A program made the translations under genes and the position numbers. A model generated the notes under the pieces. It was not told where the DNA came from. It searched no databases and worked only from the letters and a program-made list of their open reading frames with translations. Positions 7,292 through 14,640 of a DNA stretch of 64,000 bases are shown piece after piece. Origin of the DNA: JACCSI01 sp963815285 (GTDB lineage: Bacteria > Acidobacteriota > Vicinamibacteria > Vicinamibacterales > UBA2999); NCBI GenBank assembly GCA_963815285.1, contig CAWFGB010000013.1:1-64000 (forward strand), read 5' to 3'. Positions within the stretch are counted from its first letter, which is position 1. Each line of letters starts with the position of its first letter.

Positions 7292-9781
7292 TTATCGGGC
7301 GGCGGCCTTGGTTTCGTCGGTCGCCGAAGCGGCTTCTACACGATTCATACGGAAGGTATCGCTCTTCACGATACCCAGGATGAAAGCGGACATCTTGTAG
7401 TTGTCCGCCTCCGCCTTCTTGGCGATGGCGCGAATGGTCGGCTGGTCGAAGTACTCGACGCGTCGGCCCAGTGAATACGCCATCAGATTCTCGGTGAAGG
7501 TTCGCACCAGCGGCGTCGGACGCTTCAACAGTGCCGCGATCAGGTCGTTGGCCGACGCGATCTTCGTGGCGTCGTAAAAGTCGCCACTCGGGTCGAGCGG
7601 GCTGCCATACTCGCGTTCACGCCAGCGCGCGGTCACGTCGTAGTTGTCCAACGCCAACCCAATCGGATCCATGAACCGATGGCAGGCGTTGCAGGTCGGA
7701 TTGGCGCGGTGAATTTCCATGCGCTCCCGCGTGGTCAGCACCTTGCCGTGATTTTCTTCTCCGGCCGCCTCCAGGTCGGGCACGTTGGGCGGGGGCGGCG
7801 GCGGCGGCGTGCCGAGCAGCACTTCCATCACCCACTTGCCCCGCAGCACCGGCGACGTCCGGTTGGCCATCGAGGTCTGCACCAGCATGCTGCCCTGACC
7901 GAGGATGCCGCGACGCCGGTCGTCGGGATACTGCACCTTGCGGAAGTCATTGCCGGCGACGCCGGTGATGCCGTAATGGCGCGCGAGCCGCTCGTTCATG
8001 AACGAGTAGTCCGCCGTGTAGAGGTCCATCAGGCTGCGATCTTCGCGCACCAGGTTGTTGAAGAACATGATGGTTTCCTGCCGCATCATGTCCGCGAGGT
8101 TGTCGTCGAAGTTCGGATAGAAATTCGGATCCGGTTTGACCTTGTCGATGTCCTGCAGCCGCAGCCACATCGCGGCGAACCGCTCCCCGAGCGCCTGCGC
8201 CCGCTCATCGGCGAGCATCCGGCGCGTCTGGCGTTCGAGCATGACCGGGTCGGACAACCGGCCCTGCGACGCCACCGTCAGCAGTTCCTTGTCGGGCACC
8301 GTGCCCCACAGGAAGAAGGACAGGCGCGACGCCAAGTCGAGATCGGTGACCCGATAGTTGTTGCCCGGCCGCGCCGTTTCCGGCTGCCGCTCGAGGCGGA
8401 AGATGAAATTCGGGCTCGACAGCACGGCTTCGAGCGCCGTGCGCACGCCGCCTTCGAAACCTTCCGTTTCAGCGCCCAGATTGTAGAAGGGCATCAGGCT
8501 GTCAACTTCGCGTGGCCCGACCGGACGGCGATAAGCCTCGCTGGCGATGTTCGTGACGATCTCGCGCGCGCATCGCAGTTCCTCGTCCTGCGAGGTCGGC
8601 CGGCAGGAGAAGACCTTTTCGCGACTCGGCGTCTGCGAGATCCCCAGCGTCTTGTACGGTCCGCGAATGACCAGATCGCGCACGTGCGGCAGAGTCGTGA
8701 TGCCACCGCCACCGGAGCCGCCGCCGGCGTAGGACCAGTCGTGCGGGCGAATCAAGTCTTCGTACGGGCCCTCGGTGCGGCGCACGTAGGCGGCCGCCAC
8801 CTTGTGCTGTCCCGCTTTGATTACCACCGGTTCGGTCCGGACACCCTTGGCGCCACGGCCATCAGCCGCATCGCCACCACCACCTTCGAGTGGGAGCAGC
8901 GCGACGCGCTCGCCATCAACCGACACGTCGATGTCCTCGAAGCGCGCGTTGTCGCCGGCGGTGTTGGTCACCTCGATCACATACTCGCCGTCAACCGGAA
9001 AAACGTGATCGATCGCCAAGCCGCCGCGGGTGCCATAGGGCGTGCCGGGCACGTGGTCCCAGGGATGCTGCGACACGTAGCTCGGCGCGCTGTAAGTGTG
9101 GTCGATCGCCACGGCCGTGCGATCACCAACGGCCATGCGGCTGATATCCGCCGCGGCGTTGAGGTAGGCCTCGAGCAAGAGCGGCGAGAGCGCCTGTTCG
9201 TCGGCGATATTGTCGAAGTTGGCGCTCATCGTGTCGAGCGGGAGCCACTTCGACGAATCGATGTCGATGTTCAGCAGCTCCTTGATCGAGCGGCTGTATT
9301 CCGACCGGTTGAGACGCGGGAACGTGCGCTTGCCGGGATTCGGCCGAGTCGCGGCCGCCCCGTCGACGCGCGTCTCGAGCGTGCTGATCAGGCGCGTCAA
9401 CACGGGTGCATCTGGACGACGCGAGCCAGGCGGGGGCATCATCCCGGCCTGGAGCTTGAGGATCATCTTCTCGGCGACTTGGGCATGGTCGGTCACCTTG
9501 CCCACGTCGAAGCCGTCGAGCACGAGCCCACCCGCCTTGCTGCGTTCGTTGTGACAGCCGACGCAGGACCGCTTTACGACCGCGTTGTGATCCTGCGCCG
9601 GCGCCGCGGCGCGCGAAGTCACAGGCGCAGGGCGTGCGGCAGCCGGTTGCGACGCGGTGGCTTGCTCAGTCGCGACCCGTGGCGACGCGACATCCGTCCG
9701 ACGTTCCGCAGATAAATAACCGGTGGCCAGAGCCACACAGAGAATTCCGGTTCCCAGGACGACTGAATTGGCGCTTCTCAT
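7292..9781 (-). CDS. DUF1592/DUF1588/DUF1585 c-type cytochrome-like protein
   Basis: An 829-residue exported protein of the planctomycete-type multidomain family. After an N-terminal hydrophobic segment and an Ala/Pro linker, CVGCHNE (about residue 77) is a CxxCH haem c site. DUF1587 follows, then a carbohydrate-binding-like region near 250-360, DUF1592 (ASRLSFFLWGTVPDKELL), DUF1588 (NRTSPVLRGKWVMEVLLGTPPPPPPPNVP) with a second cysteine motif CNACHRFMDPIG, and C-terminal DUF1585 (FTENLMAYSLGRRVEY). The family is thought to work in periplasmic redox or polymer breakdown, but no reaction is established. It leads the operon with DUF1552 and the ankyrin protein and diverges from blaI. Confidence 0.93.
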   Translation of the reverse strand: MRSANSVVLGTGILCVALATGYLSAERRTDVASPRVATEQATASQPAAARPAPVTSRAAAPAQDHNAVVKRSCVGCHNERSKAGGLVLDGFDVGKVTDHAQVAEKMILKLQAGMMPPPGSRRPDAPVLTRLISTLETRVDGAAATRPNPGKRTFPRLNRSEYSRSIKELLNIDIDSSKWLPLDTMSANFDNIADEQALSPLLLEAYLNAAADISRMAVGDRTAVAIDHTYSAPSYVSQHPWDHVPGTPYGTRGGLAIDHVFPVDGEYVIEVTNTAGDNARFEDIDVSVDGERVALLPLEGGGGDAADGRGAKGVRTEPVVIKAGQHKVAAAYVRRTEGPYEDLIRPHDWSYAGGGSGGGGITTLPHVRDLVIRGPYKTLGISQTPSREKVFSCRPTSQDEELRCAREIVTNIASEAYRRPVGPREVDSLMPFYNLGAETEGFEGGVRTALEAVLSSPNFIFRLERQPETARPGNNYRVTDLDLASRLSFFLWGTVPDKELLTVASQGRLSDPVMLERQTRRMLADERAQALGERFAAMWLRLQDIDKVKPDPNFYPNFDDNLADMMRQETIMFFNNLVREDRSLMDLYTADYSFMNERLARHYGITGVAGNDFRKVQYPDDRRRGILGQGSMLVQTSMANRTSPVLRGKWVMEVLLGTPPPPPPPNVPDLEAAGEENHGKVLTTRERMEIHRANPTCNACHRFMDPIGLALDNYDVTARWREREYGSPLDPSGDFYDATKIASANDLIAALLKRPTPLVRTFTENLMAYSLGRRVEYFDQPTIRAIAKKAEADNYKMSAFILGIVKSDTFRMNRVEAASATDETKAAAR

Positions 9782-9923
9782 GCGACGCGTTCCCCGACCG
9801 TAACCCTTAGGATTTACTGACTTTGGATGAGAATGTTACACGGTTTGGGGCCCACCGCCCGCCCCTTTACAAAAAATGACTTCCCCGAGTCAACCCCTCT
9901 TTTTGCGAAGGATTTTGCGGTAT

Positions 9924-9965
9924 TTGACATGCTACATTCGTAGCACTATGCTGCGTTTGTAGCAT
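9924..9965 (+). promoter_or_regulatory. BlaI-type autoregulated promoter with two operators
   Basis: The -35 TTGACA (9924-9929) and -10 TATGCT (9947-9952) are 17 bases apart. A perfect inverted repeat TGCTAC-ATTC-GTAGCA (9930-9945) fills the spacer exactly. A second copy, ATGCTGC-GTTT-GTAGCAT (9948-9965, one mismatch), covers the -10. The centres are 19 bases apart. Palindromes containing TAC and GTA are typical of BlaI/MecI dimer sites, so binding would block RNA polymerase directly. Confidence 0.85.
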
Positions 9966-9992
9966 GGTTCTTGACAGGGTTCGAGGACCGAT

Positions 9993-10373
9993 ATGGCTGA
10001 GAAACTTTCCCGACGCGAACGCGAAATCATGAATGCGATCTTCGCGCTCGGCGACCATGCCTCAGCTGAGGACATACGAGCCGAACTCAGCGATCCGCCG
10101 AGCTACTCAGCCGTGCGTGCGATGCTCGCCAAGCTCGAGAATAAGGGCTACGTCAGGCATCGCGAGGAAGGCTTTCGCTATATCTACTCGCCCACCACGC
10201 CGCGCACCACTGCGCGACGCTCAGCGCTGCAGGAGCTCGTCAAAGTGTTCTTTCGCGGGTCGCCGGGCGAAACGGCCACAGCACTGCTGAAGAACGAGAA
10301 CTGGTCCGACGAAGAACTTGCCGCCTTGAGTGCGGAAATCGAACGTATTCGCCGCGAAAGGAGGGATTCGTGA
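9993..10373 (+). CDS. BlaI/MecI/CopY-family transcriptional repressor
   Basis: A 126-residue winged-helix repressor. Residues 1-80 carry the DNA-binding domain (SRREREIMNAIFALGDHASAEDI, then YSAVRAMLAKLENKGYVRHREEG) and the C-terminal half the dimerisation helices. Relatives repress their own operon and are removed by proteolysis when a membrane M56 peptidase senses a signal. Two matching operators overlap its promoter (9930-9965). GAGGA sits five bases before ATG 9993. The stop overlaps the GTG start of the M56 peptidase by four bases (GTGA), so sensor and repressor are translationally coupled. The regulator family is clear; the inducing signal is not. Confidence 0.93.
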   Translation: MAEKLSRREREIMNAIFALGDHASAEDIRAELSDPPSYSAVRAMLAKLENKGYVRHREEGFRYIYSPTTPRTTARRSALQELVKVFFRGSPGETATALLKNENWSDEELAALSAEIERIRRERRDS

Positions 10374-11995
10374 CGGTGCTTGTCAAGGCCACACTTATTC
10401 TCATCGCTGCACTCGCCGCCATTCGGCTCGCGCGGCGCTCACGAGCATCGGTCAGACACGCCGTGCTGGGCGCGACCTTCGCCGTGCTTGGCGCGACCTT
10501 CGCCGTGCTTGCCGCGCTCCCGTTGGCCAACGCGCTGCCGGCGCTCGAGCTCGCCGTGCTCCCCCGCGCGGCAGGCACCGGCCTGAGCCGCAGCATCAGT
10601 GACAGTGTCACACCTGCCGATGGCCCGGTTGACCGCGTGACGCGCGGACAACAGGTTGATGCCACGCCGAGTGTTCTCCACACGCGCGTGGCCGGCATCT
10701 CGCTCACAACCGCGGCCCTGAGCATCTGGCTCACCGGCGCCGCGCTCGTCCTCCTGTCGCTCGCCCTCGGCCTCTACCGTGTGCACCAGCTTCGTCGCAG
10801 CGCCCTACCCAGCCTCGGTACCCGACCGCTCTTGCCCGCACTCTCGAATGCGGCGGGCGTCCGTCAGGCCGTCGACGTGGTCGTACACGAAGACATCCGA
10901 GCGCCAATCACGTGCGGTGTCATGCGTCCAGTGATCGTGCTGCCATCCGACGCGCACGAATGGCCGCCTTCCGCATTGAGCCGCGCGCTGATCCACGAGC
11001 TCGAACACGTGAAGCGGCGCGACTGGGCGGTGCAGGTCCTGGCGCGCGCCGTGTGCGCCCTCTATTGGTTCCACCCGCTCGTCTGGATCGCGTATCGACA
11101 GCTCTGCCTGCAGGCCGAGCACGCGTGCGACGACGCGGTGGTGATGCAAGAGGAGGACACCGTGTACGCCGATCAGCTCGTGACACTGGCGCGGCGCATG
11201 GCCGCACGGCCCGCGGTGGCTGTCCTGGGCATGGCCGAGCGCAGCGATCTGGCAGCACGTGTGTCGGCGGTGCTTGACGCATCCCGCGCGCGTGGACCCG
11301 CAGGCCTCCTGCGCGCCACCGCCATCGCGGCGACCGCGTTGGCGCTACTCGCGACGCTGGCGCCGCTGCAGGTCGTTGCCGAGGCAGGGAGTCCCGCGAC
11401 CGAGGCAGAAGCCCGCCAGCAGGACGGCGCTGTGGCGGCCGAAGACGCCGACATGAACGCGCAGCGTCGCGTTCGCTCATCACGGCTCGACCGGGCGCTC
11501 GTCGAGGCGGCCGACGAAGGCAACCTGCGCGAGGTGGGCGAGCTTCTCGACGCCGGCGCCAACGTGAACGCCGCAGTAGCCGGTGACGGCAGTCCACTCA
11601 TCGCGGCAGCGCGTAATGGACATGCAGATATTGTCCGCCTGCTGCTCGATCGCGGCGCAGACGCGAACCTCACGGTGGCCGGCGACGGCGCCGCACTGAT
11701 CATGGCGGCGCGCGAAGGACATGCTGATGTCGTCCAACTCCTGCTCGATCGCGGAGCGGTGGTTGACCTGATGGTCACGAGCGACGAAAACGCCCTGATT
11801 CAAGCCAGCGGCGCAGGGCACCTCGAAATCGTCAGGCTGCTGGTGGCGCGCGGGGCTGATGTCAACGCACGGATCTGGGTGGAACCGGTGTTCAACCGGC
11901 CGGGTGGCGAGTGGCGAACGCCGCTCAATATGGCCAGCAAGGGCGGACATCGCGACGTCGTCGCATTTCTGCGCGCGGCCGGCGCGGTGGAATAG
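10370..11995 (+). CDS. M56 (BlaR1-like) metallopeptidase fused to ankyrin repeats
   Basis: A 541-residue membrane protein. The N-terminal 300 residues have the M56/BlaR1 peptidase layout: hydrophobic helices near 5-60 and 105-135, the zinc motif HELEH (about 205-209), and the downstream AEHACDDAVV with the third ligand Glu, preceded by YWFHPLVWIAYRQL. After a helix near 315-335 there is a linker and then four to five ankyrin repeats (about 375-541: GHADIVRLLLDRGADAN and similar). BlaR1 and MecR1 instead end in a penicillin-binding sensor domain, so here the extracellular sensor is replaced by a protein-binding array. Start GTG 10370 overlaps blaI. A 21-bp tandem repeat lies in an early membrane helix. 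The likely role is to cleave BlaI on sensing an unknown protein or envelope signal. Confidence 0.9.
   Translation: MTVLVKATLILIAALAAIRLARRSRASVRHAVLGATFAVLGATFAVLAALPLANALPALELAVLPRAAGTGLSRSISDSVTPADGPVDRVTRGQQVDATPSVLHTRVAGISLTTAALSIWLTGAALVLLSLALGLYRVHQLRRSALPSLGTRPLLPALSNAAGVRQAVDVVVHEDIRAPITCGVMRPVIVLPSDAHEWPPSALSRALIHELEHVKRRDWAVQVLARAVCALYWFHPLVWIAYRQLCLQAEHACDDAVVMQEEDTVYADQLVTLARRMAARPAVAVLGMAERSDLAARVSAVLDASRARGPAGLLRATAIAATALALLATLAPLQVVAEAGSPATEAEARQQDGAVAAEDADMNAQRRVRSSRLDRALVEAADEGNLREVGELLDAGANVNAAVAGDGSPLIAAARNGHADIVRLLLDRGADANLTVAGDGAALIMAAREGHADVVQLLLDRGAVVDLMVTSDENALIQASGAGHLEIVRLLVARGADVNARIWVEPVFNRPGGEWRTPLNMASKGGHRDVVAFLRAAGAVE
10460..10522 (+). repeat. 21-bp in-frame tandem repeat in M56 gene
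   Basis: Two near-identical 21-base units (10460-10480 and 10481-10501, one difference) and a diverged third encode AVLGATF, AVLGATF, AVLAALP. They lengthen a predicted membrane helix by whole heptapeptides. Confidence 0.75.
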
Positions 11996-12004
11996 GCCGC
12001 CGTC

Positions 12005-13316
12005 ATGCCCGCCTCCAACTGGCTCGATGAGTTGCGCGATGATATCAAGTTCGCGTTCCGCCAACTCAGACGAGCGCCGGCTTTTGCGGCCGTCGCCGTG
12101 GTCACCCTCGGTTTCGGCATTGCGCAGCCTCCTCGTCGTCGGTGAAGTAGCGACCGCGGTGCTGCTGCTGTTCGGTGCGGGGCTGCTGCTGCGAACGCTT
12201 CTCGCCGTGGAGAACGTCGATCGCGGCTACCTCGCCGACAGCGGGCTGACGATGATGGTGGACCCGTTGGGATCGAGTTACCCGACGGCGCCGCAGCTGC
12301 AGCAGTTCTTCGATGCGGTCGACCGCGAAGTCACGGCCCTGCCTGGCGTGCGGAGCGTGGCGTGGGCCAGCACGCTGCCGCTTGGCCCGTCAACCGCGGG
12401 GCAATACTCGTTCGAAGTCGTTGGTGAACCCCCCTTGAATGAGGGCGCACGCCCGACCGCCGACTATCAGATAGTCAGCGCCAGTTATTTTCCGACGCTC
12501 GATCTGCCGATTGTGACGGGCCGGGCCTTCAGCGACGGCGACACGGCTGACACCGTCCCGATTGCCATCGTCAACGAGGCATTTGCACGACGCCATCTTC
12601 CGGGCCGCTCGCCGATCGGTCTCAGGGTCGCAGTACGGCCAGCCGGCACCGCCCAGGCCACGCCTGTCGTGCGAGAGATCGTTGGTGTTGCACGCCAGGT
12701 CAAGGCCAGGCCTGATGAGACCGAGGACCTGGTTCAGATTTACGTCCCGATGACGCAGCACCTCATCGACGACATGTACATGCTGGTCCGCCCGGCGTCA
12801 GGACCGGCCGATGCGCTATCCCGCGCGGTGCGTGCCGCGATCGGTCGCGTGGACAAGGCGCAGCTGGTCAGCGTCAGAGAAGTGAGGACGCTCGACGACG
12901 TGGTCCGTGACGCGACGTCACGGCATCGGTTTCGCGCGGCGCTGGTGATGACGTTTGCGGCGCTGGCGCTGATGCTGGCCATGGTTGGCGTGTTTGGCAC
13001 TCTGGCCTACTCGGTTCAGCAGCGGATGAGGGAATTCGGCCTGCGGATGGCGCTCGGCGCCAGTGTCAGCAGCGTGCTCCGACTGGTGGTCGGAAGCGTG
13101 GTCCGGGTAGTAGCGGTGGGCGTGGTCATCGGGCTGGCGCTGGCGACGGTGTTCAGCCGGCTGCTCTCCGGCATGCTGTTTGGGGTGGAGCCGCTGGACC
13201 CAGTGACGTTCGTAACGGTGACGATACTGCTGACCATGACGGCTCTGCTGTCAACGGCCGCACCAGCCCGGCGGGCGACGCGGGTGGATCCAGCCGTCAC
13301 GTTGCGGGGCGAGTAA
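12005..13316 (+). pseudogene. ADOP-type FtsX/MacB permease remnant, internal deletion
   Basis: ATG 12005 opens a typical permease start (LRDDIKFAFRQLRRAPAFAAVAVVTLGFGI), then the frame hits a TGA at 12143. In another frame, from about 12118, the second half of the same family appears without a gap: LRSLLVVGEVATAVLLLFGAGLLLRTL, a periplasmic domain, and the C-terminal membrane helices ending PARRATRVDPAVTLRGE at 13316. Intact relatives in this window have about 800 residues, so roughly 350 codons (first periplasmic domain and several helices) have been lost by a deletion that also shifted the frame. It follows the M56 gene by nine bases and was probably part of that operon. Confidence 0.85.
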
Positions 13317-13347
13317 CCAGTCGACGAAGAAGCCGAGCCTAGGAGTC

Positions 13348-14559
13348 CTAAGACGTCCCAAGCGTGTCGGCGAGAATCTGCTTAATGGCGAGCCTGGTCG
13401 GGGAAGTCAGGTGCGCGTATTTCTTGTGAGCATCCTTGCCGCTCAATACCGCATCGAGGCGCGCGCGCGCCATCGACTTCACTTCTGTGGGCAGACCGGC
13501 AAACCCTGGGGAGTAGATCATGTAACTCAGCGGATAGCGCATCAACCTGGTCTTCAGATCGAGGTCCCGCAACGACCGGCCGGCGCTGTCGCGCGGTCCC
13601 TGCGCCGCAAACACCTCAGCGAACTTCGATGAGCCGTTGACCGGATGCGGCAACGGCGCCTCACCCACGAACAACAGGTAATCGACCAGTTCGTCCACGG
13701 CCTGCTGCACCTGGGGCGACCCAATGCGGTACTCCCACCCGGCACGCGTAATCAGATTCGTCGCGTGCACCTGGTGCTCGAGCAGCATCAGCGCCACCAC
13801 GTCGCTGAACATCGTCGGAAAACCGCGAGTATCGAAGGTGCCTTCGAGCGAGGCTTTCGAAGGGACCCGTGCAGGTCCCTGCTCCGGCATCTTCGGCTGA
13901 ATCAATTCGAGATTGCCCATCGACTCCGGCACGCGAGTGCCCGTGACGTACCACCCGCCCCAGCGCTCGGCCAGCGGCACACGGTGGTCGATGACGAAGC
14001 CGTTGGCGTATTCGTTGTCGCTGCGCCGAGGGAATACCGTCTGAACGAAGAACCCTGGCACGGCCCGAGTGTCCCAAGTCAGATGACATCGCAGACACTT
14101 GTCGTCGCGTGTCAAGACGGGGGTGGCGCCGGAAGTTTGCGGAATCGTGTAGAAGACAACGCCTTGTTTCGGATCCTGCGCGGCCACTTCAAGAACGTCG
14201 CCGCCGCGCACCCAACCGACGGCCACGCCGTCATTGAAGTAGACGGCCCGCGGATTGGTCCGTGAGATGCGTTTGGCCTGAAAGCTCGTCTGCGCGTAGG
14301 CGAGCACTTGCGACTCGACAGGAATGGCCAGGGCCTCGAGCACGGACTTGAGGTAGCCGCTGACCGGGTCGAAAGAGAGCGTCAGCTCCCCCCGACTGAG
14401 CTTGTCCTGGAGCGCGGTAATGGCGTTAGACACTGGCGCGGTCGAGTACTTGATGGCCTCGTGATCGCGCGACGCGAGAAACGCGTCGTTGCGCTGAGCG
14501 CTGGCCGCCGCCATCCACCCACACGCCAACAGTGCCGCCGCCCACAGCGTCCGCCTCAC
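13348..14559 (-). CDS. Exported mono-haem c-type protein of unknown function
   Basis: A 403-residue protein with a signal peptide (residues 1-22, cleavage after SAQ or nearby). CLRCH at 155-159 is one CxxCH haem c attachment site, in the context RDDKCLRCHLTWDTRAVPGFF. Around it is a large conserved-looking domain (PRAVYFNDGVAVGWVRGG, WGGWYVTGTRVPESMGNLE) that I do not assign to a named family. The protein is probably periplasmic and redox-active. GTG 14559 is preferred because a -10 box TACAGT lies six bases before it. It converges with the broken permease. Confidence 0.82.
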   Translation of the reverse strand: MRRTLWAAALLACGWMAAASAQRNDAFLASRDHEAIKYSTAPVSNAITALQDKLSRGELTLSFDPVSGYLKSVLEALAIPVESQVLAYAQTSFQAKRISRTNPRAVYFNDGVAVGWVRGGDVLEVAAQDPKQGVVFYTIPQTSGATPVLTRDDKCLRCHLTWDTRAVPGFFVQTVFPRRSDNEYANGFVIDHRVPLAERWGGWYVTGTRVPESMGNLELIQPKMPEQGPARVPSKASLEGTFDTRGFPTMFSDVVALMLLEHQVHATNLITRAGWEYRIGSPQVQQAVDELVDYLLFVGEAPLPHPVNGSSKFAEVFAAQGPRDSAGRSLRDLDLKTRLMRYPLSYMIYSPGFAGLPTEVKSMARARLDAVLSGKDAHKKYAHLTSPTRLAIKQILADTLGTS

Positions 14560-14565
14560 CTTTCT

Positions 14566-14571
14566 ACTGTA
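14566..14571 (-). promoter_or_regulatory. -10 box TACAGT of the haem protein gene
   Basis: TACAGT, six bases, then GTG 14559. This spacing predicts a leaderless mRNA. Confidence 0.45.
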
Positions 14572-14640
14572 ACCGGACTTGCCCGCTCAGCGCTGGCGCA
14601 CGCGCGGAGCTGACTAGCAGCGCCGTTCAGCGGATCGCGA

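Noticed and set aside
7679..9715. 678-codon open frame on the plus strand
   Set aside because: Antisense to the DUF1592 gene, which has clear domains and haem motifs; the plus frame is rich in Arg and His and has no motif.
11859..12117. N-terminal part of the frame leading into the permease remnant
   Set aside because: It is the ankyrin coding sequence in another frame; the real permease start is ATG 12005 in a different frame.
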